Shown here in pieces: positions 41,701-52,498 of a stretch of 64,000 bases of DNA; positions within the stretch are counted from its first letter, which is position 1; each line of letters opens with the position of its first letter. The translations under genes were made by a program, and so were the position numbers. Below the pieces are notes generated by a model that saw only the letters and a program-made list of their open reading frames with translations, did not search any database and was not told the DNA's origin. The stretch comes from Carnegiea gigantea (lineage: Eukaryota > Streptophyta > Magnoliopsida > Caryophyllales > Cactaceae), in assembly GCA_029747015.1 (NCBI GenBank), contig JAKOGI010002451.1, forward strand, positions 44,756-108,755, given 5' to 3'.

Positions 41701-43769
41701 AATTCGTTGTGGTGTATTTTGATGACATCCTCATCTATAGCAAGAATGAAGAAGAGTACCTTCAACATCTCACACAAGTCATGAAGGTTCTAGAGAAGGA
41801 AAAGCTCTTTGGTAACCTCAAGAAGTGTGCATTTTTCACTCATGAGGTAACCTTCCTTGGTTACATTGTCACAAGTGAAGGCATCAAAGTTGATGAGAGT
41901 AAAGTGGAAGCAATTCGGTCTTGGCCAACCCCCAAGAGTATTCATGATGTGCGAAGTTTCCATGGGCTTGCCTCATTCTATAGGCGGTTCATTAGAAACT
42001 TTAGTACCATTATGGCCCCTATGACCGAGGTTATCAAAGGTGCATCGTTCAAGTGGACTCCCAAGGCTCAAGAAGCCTTTGAAACCATCAAGTCCAAACT
42101 CACCCAAGCACCGGTTCTTGCCTTGCCATGCTTTGATAAAGTGTTTGAGGTAGAGTGTGATGCGTCGGGAGTTGGCATTGGAGGAGTCCTCACTCAAGAG
42201 GGGCGGCCCTTAGCCTTCTTTAGTGAGAAGCTTTGTGACTCAAGGAGGAAGTACTCCACTTATGATAAGGAGTTCTATGCAATAGTGAGGTGCCTTGAGC
42301 ATTGGAATCATTACTTGGTGGCTAGTGAGTTCATCTTGCACTCCGATCATGAAGCCTTGAAATACATTCAAGGGCAACATAAACTTAACTCACGACATGC
42401 CAAGTGGGTGGAGTTCCTCCAATCTTTCAACTTCACCATCAAGTATAAGTCCGGAAAACTCAACCAAGGAGCCGATGCCTTGTCAAGGAGGCACTTATTG
42501 CTATTCCAACTTGATGCTTGCATTCTTGGGTTTGAGCATTTGAAGTCCCTCTATGAGAATGATGAATATTTGGGAGAGCTCTACAAGGAGTGCCTTCGAC
42601 ATCCCAAAGGTGACTTCCTTGTCCAAGATGGATTTTTGTTCAAGGGATCGAGATTGTGTGAGCCTAAGTGTGGCACAAGAGAGTTACTCATACGTGAGGT
42701 CCATGGAGGATCTCTTGCCGGTCACTTTGGAGAAAACAAGACCCTTATGATGTTAAGGGAACATTATTATTGGCCGAGTATGAGCAAAGATGTCCAAGAT
42801 GTGTTGAAGAGATGTGCAACTTGCCAAGTTGCCAAAAGTCACCTCCTACCCCACGGTCTTTACACACCCCTACCCACTCCCAATCATCCTTGGGAAGATG
42901 TAAGCATGGACTTCATCCTTGGCCTTCCAAGGACACAAAGGGGTAAAGATTCGATCTTTGTTGTTGTTGATCGTTTTTCTAAGATGGCCCATTTCATACC
43001 TTGTACCAAGACCAATGATGCCACCCACATTGCCGAATTATACTTCAAGGAAGTAATGAGGCTACATGGCATCCCTAGATCCATTGTTTCGGATAGGGAT
43101 ACCAAGTTCCTTAGCCATTTTTGGGTGACACTTTGGAAGAAGATGGGAACCAAGCTCAAGTATAGCACTTCATGCCACCCTCAAACGGATGGGCAAACCG
43201 AAGTCACCACCGGACTTTGGGAACCCTCTTAAGAGTGCTAGTGAAATCCAACATCAAAGCTTGGGACTTAGCCTTGCCACAAGCCGAATTCGCTTTCAAC
43301 AAGTCACCTAGCAAGGCCACGGGCTTATCTCCATTCAAGGTAGTCTATGGGATGGATCCTTTGAGTCCCCTTGATCTTGCTCCAAGAGAAATGAATGAGA
43401 AGCCTCACATGGAGGCTAGCAAACAGGTGGAGGAGATCCAGAAGCTCCATGAAACCGTGAAGGCCAAAATTGAGAAGGCCAATGCCTCGTACAAAGACCA
43501 TGCCAACAAGCATAGAAAGAAGATGGTGCTTCACCCCGGTGATTTGGTATGGGTTCACTTAAGGAAGGAACGGTTTCCTTCTAAGAGGAAGAGCAAATTG
43601 ATGCCAAGGGCCGATGGTCCTTTTGAAGTGTTGGAACGCATCAATGATAATGCATACAAGATCAATTTGCCCGGTGAGTATGGAGTTTCGGCTACTTTCA
43701 ACGTAGCCGACCTTAGCCCTTATGAGGAGGATGATAATCTTATCAATTTGAGGGCAAATTCTCTTCAAT

Positions 43770-43779
43770 AAGGGGAGGA
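43770..43779 (+). promoter_or_regulatory. Polypurine tract, element M
   Basis: AAGGGGAGGA before the 3' LTR. Confidence 0.75.
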
Positions 43780-44319
43780 TGATGGAGGTCCATCCCCTAA
43801 CATGATCCATGGCCATCAAGGGAGCCCAAAAGATCCAAACCTCATGTCCAAGATGCAAGAAATCAACCTAAGGGAACAAGGAAATTATTTCCTCAAAACT
43901 GGAATTTCAGGCGTGCACAAACCCGGTTTTGTGCACGTTATTTTCTAAACTTCCCAAGGCTAAAACGGGGTTGCAGGAAGCCTAAGTTCAAGTTCAAGAT
44001 GTGCTCTTTCCATCAAGACCTCTTGCAAGTCATTTGGAGTTCATTTGATACCTCAAAACCTCAGGCAAAGTCAATCACTACATCCTGGCGCTAAACTGGG
44101 CAGGGCTGAAACAAGAGGTTGTTTGGTGGCCCATTTCTCCTATATTTGGGTTGAAACTTTTATGGTTTTAAAGTACTTTAAAAATATTATCAAGTGACTG
44201 TAAAAAACCTCAGCCAAATTACACTCATGAGGAGCTATTAACCACCAAAACAAGGGAAGAAACACCCTTTTAACCGGGTAATGGGGCAGCCGGGTACAAG
44301 AGAGAGGAGTGAGGTGTTT
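43780..44319 (+). repeat. 3' LTR of element M, first piece
   Basis: Matches 36189-36730; interrupted by element O at TGTTT. Confidence 0.9.
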
Positions 44320-45445
44320 TGATGGAAGGTTGTAAGGAGAAGAACCAACTCACACTTGCCACAAAGTGAAATGCTTGAAAACAAGAAGAAGGAACACAAC
44401 AATGGAAAGGAAAACAAGAGTTTGGATAATCAAGTGACCTTGCAAGGGATAATCCGAGGAGCCACCCTTGGAGAACACTTGGGCAATCTCTTTGTATCAA
44501 CTAGTTTCAGAATTTAATCACCTTCTAGTTGAGAGAAAGAGACCTAGAGACCCACTTGAGTTGCCAAGCTCAAGATATAACACTAGGACTTTGTTTTTGA
44601 GAGAGTTTGAAAACTCACAACTTCATTCCTTCAAAAGTTGGTTACAAATGAAGGCCAAGCTGCCTTTTAACAAGCCATGGACGAGTTCCCACCCTTCCCT
44701 AGCAGCAAAATCAAAACCAAGTACATTTGGGGAAGAGTTACATAACTAATCATCCAATACTAGCTAAACACCTCACTACCTAGCTCAATCTACCTCATTA
44801 GGGGTTATAATGCCTCCCAAATGAGGTGTCAAGCTTACAATGGTCCTAGGATGCAGCAACATGACTCATTCAGCAAGTGGGGAGGCAAGGGGACAAGCAA
44901 AACCCAAGAAAATCAGACCTTGTACCGGTTTGGGGAGAACCGGGTAAAAGGATGATTTTTATGTCCTTTTGGCTGGTTAATACCAACACAAGGGGGTGCT
45001 TTGGATGGGATTTGAACCCATGACCTGATAAATATTGGTGTCCCCTTTCATGCTGCAAAATTTGACAAAAGTTGGAGTTGAGGAAGTCAACCAATTAGGG
45101 CCTTATTTCGGACTGTGCTGGATTGCGCCCTGCAGTGCGCTGTCTCAGGTTTTGGCTTGGTTGATTGACCAAATGGACTCCAAATGCTTTGCAAAAGGTC
45201 TTGTTGGAAAGCTAAGATCTTAAGCTTCAAGGGGGTGGTGCGTGCAGGAAATTTCCCCTTCTACATTTTGCTCCAACAGAGAAACAAAACCGGGACAGAA
45301 ACGGTATGAACTGGGCAGTTCACTTTCTTCTTTGTGCATACATTTTCTGACTATGGCATGAACTCCTTTGGCCTTCTTGGACTCCCTAGCGGGGGATGGA
45401 TCATTGGAAATGGCTTTTGAAGGTTTGGTGGGATGGTCTCCATCA
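44320..45445 (-). repeat. 3' LTR of element O
   Basis: Minus strand starts TGATGGAGACCATCCC and encodes, in an open frame, a KEFMP / RFCPGFVSLLEQNVEG-type tail like that of A and K. Confidence 0.9.
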
Positions 45446-45456
45446 TTCTCCCCGGG
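45446..45456 (-). promoter_or_regulatory. Polypurine tract, element O
   Basis: CCCGGGGAGAA on the minus strand. Confidence 0.7.
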
Positions 45457-47379
45457 TTAGTTGGAGTTTGGCCTCAAACTCGACAACTCTTCATCTTCAC
45501 CATAGCAAGGGCTCAAGTCGGCCACATTGAAGGTGGCGGGCACCCCATAATCACCGGGGAGGTCAATTTTGTAAGTACCTGGGCCAACCTTCTCAAGGAT
45601 TTCGAAAGGCCCATCCGATCTTGGCATTAATTTGGATTTCCTCTTGTTAGGAAATCTCTCCTTCCTCAATTGGGCCCATACTAGGTCCCCAGGCTGAAAA
45701 TGAGCTTTTTTTCTTTTCTTGTGAGGTGCGAACTCATGCATTTGGGATTTGGAGAGGGTGGTGAGAAAGAGATCTCTTTGTGAGCTTGCCTTGGATTTTG
45801 AGGGGGCGGTTGGTTTGATGGGAGTGAGGGTGATCCTCTTGTGACCTTTGGTGAAGGTGTAAGTGTTCATGTGGCCATCATGCGTGACGCTCCTATCAAA
45901 GAGCCAAGGGCGACCCAACAAGACATGGCACGCACCCATGGGGATAAGGTCACACCAAATCTCATCTTTATAAGTTTTCCCAATGCTTAAGGATAAGAGG
46001 CACTGAGACGAGATTTGCAAACCTTGGTTTTGATTAAGCCATTGGATGGTGTATGGCTTTGGGTGGGGAGTCACCGGAAGTTTGAGTTTGTTCACCATGG
46101 ATTGTGAGGCCACATTCGTACAACTTCCCCCATCAATGATAAGGGAGCACACCTTGCCGCCTACGGTGCACCTTGTACGGAAGATGGATTCTCTTTGTTC
46201 AAGCTCATCATGGGAAGCTAGGCCACTCAAGGTCCTCCGAATGACCAAAAGTTCTCCTTCATCCGGGCCCTCCTCAACCTCCTCTATGGTTTCATTCAAA
46301 TACACCTCTTTCTCTTCCTCCCCCTTCCCTACCTCCTCTTCTAGCTCCTCTAGGGAAGCTTGATACTCGGCTAGAGAAACCATTCTCTTGTTGGGACACT
46401 CGGAAGCATAGTGTCCAAGGCCTTGGCAACGAAAACACCGGATTTTGCTAGAGGGTTTTGGGGGTGGTTGTTTGGAGGGAGTTTATGGAGTGGTGTTTTG
46501 TGGGGGTTTTGGGTTTGGAGGTGGGAAGACATCTTGAGGAATGCATGGAGGGTTTTGGAAACCGTAAGGCCGTGGAGTAGGTTTGGAGGTGGGGCTCTTG
46601 CCTTTGATCTTCTTTTGCATTTCGACTTTGTGGGCTAAAGCACTTAGCTCATCAAGGGATGTGTAAGGGTGTAGTTCAACAATATGAGCAATTTGTTCAT
46701 CAAGTCCACTCAAGTATCGAATCAAGGTTTGGGAGTCATCCTCCTTCAAATCACATTTCAAGAGGAGTTGTTCAAAGTCCCTAGTGTACTCTTCTACCCT
46801 TTTGAAACCTTGTTTGAGGTGGTGGAGTTTAAGGAAATTGTCTTGGAGGTAATGTGGGGGTAAGAATTTGGCCTTTAGTTTGGACTTCATCTTCTCCCAA
46901 GTCTTAATCTTACTTTTCCCCTTTCTTACTCTTTTAGACACAACATTGGACCACCAAATAGATGCATATTTGCGAAGTTTCAAGGCCACTAGCTTTACCT
47001 TTTTGCCTTCCGGGATGTCTTTGTACTCAAAGACTCGCTCCACCGTTTGCAACCAATCGAGGAAGACATCCGGATCAAGTGGTCCTTCAAACTCCGGGAT
47101 ATCAACTTTGAAATCTCCATAACCTCGTTCATGTTGCCTTTGATGTCGGCGGGGACGTCTACCTTGCTCTTCTTCGCTTGAATCTCCAAAGGGGTTGCTT
47201 CCCTCGGAGTCGTCCGAGTCCCTATGCTTGCTTGAGCTTCGAGAACTCCATTGGTTCCGGCTCTTTTCTTCCATGAGTTGTCCAAGTTGCTTTTGGACAT
47301 ACTTTAGTTGAGCTTCTACCTCGGCTTTCTCCCTCAGGGCTTGCTCGGCCACTTGCTCGGGTGTGAGGCTAGAAGACAT
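45457..47379 (-). pseudogene. Element O Gag-protease fused to integrase C-terminal domain
   Basis: Start at 47379 (MSSSLTPEQVAEQALREK). Coiled coil, capsid-like region, a single stop at 46483, CCHC knuckle (CFRCQGLGHYASEC) near 46438, protease (LIIDGGSCTN) near 46120, then at about 45720-45745 the text jumps from the protease-RT linker to the integrase end (HFQPGDLVWAQLRKERFPNK, SDGPFEILEKV). The joint keeps the frame. The kept integrase domain is the GPY/F-type module that in relatives binds DNA or other integrase molecules; what it does without the core is unknown. Confidence 0.88.
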
Positions 47380-47425
47380 TTTGGCTTTGGAATAGAGAAA
47401 GAGTGTTTTGGGACGGGGAGAGGTA

Positions 47426-47535
47426 GGCACGGTCGTGCTAGCAGGCACGGCCTGACCGTGCTGAGCTACTGGCGAAGAAGTGCTGGGCTGGAATTATGGC
47501 ACGGTCGTGCTCAGGTGGCACGGTGTGCCCGTGCC
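47426..47535 (-). other. GC hairpin array in leader of element O, two units
   Basis: Units at 47426-47461 and 47499-47535 (73-bp spacing); a further GGGCACGGC half copy at 47548. Confidence 0.82.
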
Positions 47536-47652
47536 AACTTTCTGGTTGGGCACGGCTGAGATTTTGTGGAGGATGTGTTTGGGCTGTTTTTGTGGTTCTT
47601 GTGTTTGGGAGTGTGTTTGGGTGATGGAAGCTTGGCCAAGATGGTAGCCTAA

Positions 47653-47664
47653 GCTCTGATACCA
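47653..47664 (-). promoter_or_regulatory. Primer-binding site, element O
   Basis: GCTCTGATACCA on the plus strand, three bases from the LTR. Confidence 0.9.
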
Positions 47665-47667
47665 ATT

Positions 47668-48782
47668 TGATGGAAGGTTGTAAGGGAGAAGAACCACTCA
47701 CAACTTACTTCAAAGTGGATTGCTTGACACAAGGAGAAGGAAAACCACAACGGATAGGAAAATTAAGAGTTTGGGATAATCAAGTGGCCTTTCAAGGGAT
47801 AATCCTAGGAGCCACCCTTGGAGAACACTTGGGCAATCTCTTTATATCAACTAGTTACAGAATTTAATCACCGAGAGAAAGAGACCTAGAGACCCACTTG
47901 AGTTGCCAAGCTCAAGATACAACACTAGGAATTTTGTGGAGAGAGTTTGAGAACTCACAATTGCATTTCATTCAAGTTGTCTTACAAAATGAGGGCCAAG
48001 CTGGTTTTTATGCTTGATGGCCGAGTTTCCCACCCTTCCCAAGCAGCAAAATCAAAACTAAGTACATTTGGGGAAGAGTTATCTAATCAACCAATGCTAG
48101 CTAAACACCTCACTACCTAGCTTAATCTACCTCATTAGGGGTTATAATGCCTCCCAAATGAGGTGTCAAGCTTACAATGGTCCTAGGATGCAGCAACATG
48201 ACTCATTCAGCAAGTGGGGAGGCAAGGGGACAAGCAAAACCCAAGAAAATCAGACCTTGTACCGGTTTGGGGGGAACCGGGTAAAAGGATGATTTTTGTG
48301 TCCTTTTGGCTGGTTAATACCAACACAAGGGGGTGCTTTGGATGGGATTTGAACCCATGACCTGATAAATATTTATGTCCCCTTTCATCCTGCAAAATTT
48401 GACAAAAGTTGGATTTGAGGAAGTCAACCAATTAAGGCCTTATTTCGGACTGTGCTGGATTGCACCCTGCAGTGCACGGTTTCAGGTTTTGGCTTGGTTG
48501 ACTGACCAAATGGACTCCAAATGCCTTGCAAAAGGTCTTGTTGGAAAGCTAAGATCTTAAGCTTTAAGGGGGTGGTGCGTGCAGGCAATTTCCCCTTCTA
48601 TATTTTGCTCCAACAGAGAAACAAAACCGGGTCAGAAACGGTATGAACTGGGCAGTTCACTTTCTTCTTTGTGCATACATTTTCTGACTATGGCATGAAC
48701 TCCTTTGGCCTTCTTGGACTCCCTAGCGCGGGATGGATCATTGGCAATGGCTTTTGAAGGTTTGGTGGGATGGTCTCCATCA
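47668..48782 (-). repeat. 5' LTR of element O
   Basis: 1115 bp. A short loss near 47872 removes one arm of hairpin II that is intact in the 3' LTR. Confidence 0.9.
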
Positions 48783-49381
48783 TGTTTTATTGCTCTAACC
48801 CATGCTTAGCCACTTGCAAGAGTCATCATGAAGGGTACTTAGCTGCCAAGAAGCTTCCATTCACCCCTAGGCCGACACATCATCCTCAAGATTAGCATTG
48901 AAGAGGTGTCAAGTGGAGGATGCATCTTCCCTTTTTTGTTTTGATATGATCTATGTATTTTTGCCTAGTTTAGCTTATAGTGCAACCTAGGGCCTATGAT
49001 TTGTACTTGGAACTTTTGTATTAATACCCCCACAAGCCCTTGGCCGGCCACTCAAGCTTGTTTATTGAATGAAAGTTGAGCTTTGCTCCTTTGAATCCTC
49101 AAACTCTCTTCTAGCTTATCTCATCTTTTGGCCAAGTTGAGTGGTGATCTAGTAAGAGTCTTAACTTCCTTCTTAGTGGTGTTTCTGTATCCAAGAGGTT
49201 GTTAAGGGCCCTAACATCAAACCTTGGTGGTGTTTCTGTATCCAAGGTAGGCGTTAGTTCCGGTTCTATCCTTCCCAACTCAAGGTGAGTTTGTGAATTC
49301 AAAGTTGCCTTGTTGTTACCTTCCATTGCTTTCATCTCACCCTCGTTCCTATCCTCTTGGGTTTTCCTTGAGGATACATCA
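48783..49381 (+). repeat. 3' LTR of element M, second piece
   Basis: Starts with the duplicated TGTTT and matches 36730-37322 of the 5' LTR, ending GGATACATCA. Repeats the hairpin II pair near 49174-49260. Confidence 0.9.
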
Positions 49382-49386
49382 AGGAT

Positions 49387-49800
49387 CGAGAAGAGAAAGA
49401 TGGGAATACATTTGAAGAGAAAAAGCTTGAGGCGGAAGAAGGTGAAATACTCACCTTAGTCACCCACCATCCACCAAAAGACAAGAACCATCATAACCAT
49501 CTTTTCATTCCTTTTGGTGAACCATCAAAACTTTCACCCACTCCACCCCCACCCAAAGCACTCAAACAAACCTTCTGTCAAAAGCATTCAAGGCCAGTAC
49601 TTACAACTCCTAATCTTGAATTAAGAGTAAGTGAGGAAGTGGTTCATGACATGTTTAAAGAGTCCCCCATATACAACATCCAAATCAGCAAGGGGCATGA
49701 AGAGAAGAGAGCCTCCAAGATCAAAGGCAAGTTATTCGAATGGTTGATTCTGTTTCAGCCATACAACGAATCAAGAAGAGGAGGTAATTACCTAAATTGA
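49387..49800 (+). CDS. Element L small protein, second part
   Basis: Continues the frame of 35901-36188 after the AGGAT duplication: 137 codons to a TGA at 49798. Acidic at first (REEKDGNTFEEKKLEAEEGE), then a His/Pro stretch (THHPPKDKNHHNHLFIP), a region with SEEVVHDMFKESPIYNIQIS, and a basic end (KIKGKLFEWLILFQPYN). Together about 233 residues with no break apart from M. Function unknown; intactness suggests either recent insertion or use. Confidence 0.75.
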   Translation, partial: REEKDGNTFEEKKLEAEEGEILTLVTHHPPKDKNHHNHLFIPFGEPSKLSPTPPPPKALKQTFCQKHSRPVLTTPNLELRVSEEVVHDMFKESPIYNIQISKGHEEKRASKIKGKLFEWLILFQPYNESRRGGNYLN

Positions 49801-49820
49801 TTTGAGGACAAATCTTTTTA

Positions 49821-49832
49821 ACAAGGGGAGGA
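49821..49832 (+). promoter_or_regulatory. Polypurine tract, element L
   Basis: ACAAGGGGAGGA before the middle LTR, similar to that of M. Confidence 0.75.
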
Positions 49833-51779
49833 TGATGGAGACCCCTCCATGCCCTTTGATTTAAAAAATCAAATCAAGCTAGGTAATTTCATTTTGGTGA
49901 TTAAAGGGTGAATAATTCATCCTTGTTTTGTTTAAGGACCTAAAACAGCATGTCAGGTTTGTTTTCAGCAGCAAACCCGGTTTTGAGAGGTTAATTACGT
50001 CAAACTCTTTAAGGTTTAAGTCCAATATTTTGCATTGGGATTAAAGTTCAAGAAGTCAGCTTTGCAACAAAAAAAGTTTCATCCCATTTGGACTTCATTT
50101 GCCCCCTCAAATTAGCTAATAAACCCAAGGTGTCAAAACTGCCCAGCAGGGTCAGAATGTACCCGGTTTTGTTCTTTATATTTCTTATGATATATTTTGG
50201 TTTAACTCTTATATTTTTACATATTTTGGGTCCCCAAGATGTTAGCTACGTGGTCCAATTGATAAAATCAAGTTAGGTCAAGTGGAAGATGAAGAACCAG
50301 GTCAATCTTCCAAACCGTACAGACTGAGACTCAGTTCAGACCAGCCCAGCCATTTTGATATTTTCATCAGGAAAATGAACTCCAAATTGAGTAATTCCAA
50401 TTGGAGCTGTTAGAGGACTTCTTAAGCTTTCCAACCATGTGTGGCAAGACAAGTTATGACCACGTTTGCCCTGGGAAACGTGGCCTGCAATCAGACCCTG
50501 CATTCTGCCAGCACAACCCGGTTTAAGCATGAGGTGTTTTTCCTTCTCAAGTGGGTTTTCCTAGTTGGTTGGTTGCTTTCCTACATCACACCACGTCCAA
50601 GGCTTGCTAGAAACACAATAATTTGCTGCTGAGAAGGCTTTGAAATGTGTGAACCAATGAGAACACAAAGGAGAAAACAGCACCATGCAATCTGATTGGT
50701 GAGCCAAAAAGGGGAAGGCACTTTACGGCTGTCCAATAGGCATTCAGCAAGCAAATCAGCATGTTTAAGTTTGGTTTATGAGTAGATTAATGTATAATAA
50801 GTATTAATAATGTTTTACTTCATGTTTAGAATGTATTAGACTAGTTTAAGCAAGCTTGTATTTTAAATTAGCGCAAATCAGCTTGTTTAGCTCTTAATAC
50901 CTTTCCTCCTTACGAGGGAAAGGTGAGGTGTGTGCTTGTGTGGCTGCTAGCTTGCTTATTTAAAGGCACACGGCCCCCCCTTTAACATATATCAGATTTG
51001 AGTTAAAAACCTCTTTGAGAGCTTTGTGCTTTCATGCCTTAGTGCAACCAAATTCCAACTTGCTTATCCTTAATCTAGTCAATTAAGGTGCTGATCAAGT
51101 AGGTTTTAATCTTGAATTAAGTGGTGTTTCTGTATCTTAATCCAAGGTTAAAGACTCTAAACTTAATTTTGGTGGTGATATCTGTATCCAAACATTGAGT
51201 TTAGCACTATCCAACTACCTTGATAATCTTCAAGTATTCAAAGAGAAGTGAAGGAAGATTTGCTAGCTTAAATTGAGTTAGTGAATTCTTATCTTTAATT
51301 CTCCTTCATTCCACACATTTACAAACCTTCATTCATCCATTACCATGCTGATGCAAGGCTAAGGATAGCCCCTTTGGCTTAGCTTTCCACACAAACACAA
51401 AGCCAAACTCAAACCGTGAAACACCACAAAACCGGCCATGCTTGGCAGCAATATGGCACGGCCACACCGTGCCTAAGTGCACGACCGTGCCACCCTTGCC
51501 GTGTGATTTTTTTTCTTGTTTGCTTCGTGTTTAGCTTGGTTATCTTCTACCCTTCATACGTCCAACACAATCCCCTTGAAGATATCCCAAAGTTCCCTTT
51601 AGATTTTTACTTAGAATCCCTTGATTGTAAGTTCCATTCCTCCCTCACATGTTTGATGCCTCACAACCATCATATTATGTGTCCACTTTCCTTGGTTTTC
51701 CCTTGATTGTATCTACCTTTGGATTATAAGGTTTCACTCTTAATTTGAGTTTTAGCCTAGACCCTCGGCAGGTACATCA
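49833..51779 (+). repeat. Middle LTR of element L
   Basis: 1947 bp, near-identical to 33842-35787; serves as 3' LTR of the first unit and 5' LTR of the second. Confidence 0.9.
51455..51491 (+). other. GC hairpin module inside middle LTR of L
   Basis: Same sequence as 35464-35500. Confidence 0.82.
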
Positions 51780-51783
51780 TATT

Positions 51784-51795
51784 TGGTATCAGAGC
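51784..51795 (+). promoter_or_regulatory. Primer-binding site, element L second interior
   Basis: TGGTATCAGAGC, four bases after the middle LTR. Confidence 0.9.
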
Positions 51796-51892
51796 AAGTT
51801 CAGAACTTGGCCTGAAACCCACCCCATCCACACGCCCAAAGCTCCTCAAAACACAAATCCAAATTCATTCCCTCAAAACACCCACTTTCGCA

Positions 51893-52498
51893 ATGAGAAT
51901 TGGGAAAGATATGTCCCTTAGAAAAATCCTCAAACTACAAAAAGAGCTTGAAGCATTTGACCACAGAACACAAGAAATAAACTGGGAAATGCAACAGCAA
52001 GAAAGAGAACTTGATCTACTCACCCTCTGGTTTGAAGAAAGAAGAAAATCCAATCAGCCCTTTGTTTCACCAGAGATATATCAAAGTCACAAAGTTAATG
52101 AGGTTACCATCAACTTACCTCCCAAGTTTGATGAGCATGAAGATGAACAAGAGGAAATCAAGGAGGAAGAAAAGGAGGATCGAGAAGAGAAAGATGGGAA
52201 TACATTTGAAGAGAAAAATCTTGAGGCGGAAGAAGGTTTAAGTCCAATATTTTGCATTGGGATTAAATTTCAAGAAGTCAGCTTTGCAACAAAAAAAGTT
52301 TCATCCCATTTGGACTTCATTTGCCCTCTCAAATTAGCTAATAAACCCAAGGTGTCAAAACTGCCCAGCAGGGGCAGAATGTACCCGGTTTTGTTCTTTA
52401 TATTTCTTATGATATATTTTGGTTTAAATCTTGTATTTTTACATATTTTGGGTCCCCAAGATGTTAGCTACGTGGTCCAATTGATAAAATCAAGTTAA
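51893..52498 (+). pseudogene. Element L small protein, second copy, cut and fused to LTR
   Basis: Starts MRIGKDMSLRKILKLQKE as at 35901 and follows it to EEKNLEAEEG, then at an AAGGT shared by both sides (52233-52237) it runs into LTR sequence 178 bases from the LTR start. The last ~88 codons are LTR read by chance. About half of the protein, the polypurine tract and the LTR start were deleted. Confidence 0.8.

Larger units (their letters stand above)
37708..43771 (+). pseudogene. Element M Gag-Pol polyprotein gene (lightly damaged)
   Basis: Start at 37708 (MTMEEKFEALMRNYEALKLQ, coiled coil). A stop at 37807 and a frameshift before 37869 damage the N-terminus. Then the capsid-like region, solo LTR N at 38239-39964 (frame resumes exactly), CCHC knuckle at 40365 ([14 protein letters not shown]), protease near 40650 ([10 protein letters not shown]), RT about 41270-41950 with YFDDIL near 41714, RNase H about 42140-42500, integrase finger near 42695-42840, core near 42890-43200 (DFILGLP, SDRDTKF), a frameshift near 43206, and the C-terminal domain (ADGPFEVLERI) to a TAA at 43769. 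Order protease-RT-RNase H-integrase defines Ty3/gypsy. Confidence 0.9.
44320..48782 (-). mobile_element. Element O: Gag-protease-integrase-tail deletion derivative
   Basis: LTRs 44320-45445 (1126 bp) and 47668-48782 (1115 bp); perfect target duplication TGTTT (44315-44319, 48783-48787). The interior has a primer site, two hairpin units and gag-protease joined in frame to the last domain of integrase, with RT, RNase H and the integrase core gone. Confidence 0.93.
36189..49381 (+). mobile_element. Element M: autonomous-type Ty3/gypsy element
   Basis: 5' LTR 36189-37322, primer site, three hairpin units, gag-pol 37708-43771, 3' LTR 43780-44319 plus 48783-49381. Perfect target duplication AGGAT (36184-36188, 49382-49386). 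It contains solo LTR N in gag and element O in the 3' LTR. Confidence 0.94.

Noticed and set aside
49111..49335. Minus frame with TETPPRFDVRALNNLLDTETPPRRKL repeats (also 37052)
   Set aside because: The repeat is the reverse read of the two hairpin II copies in element M's LTR, not a protein.
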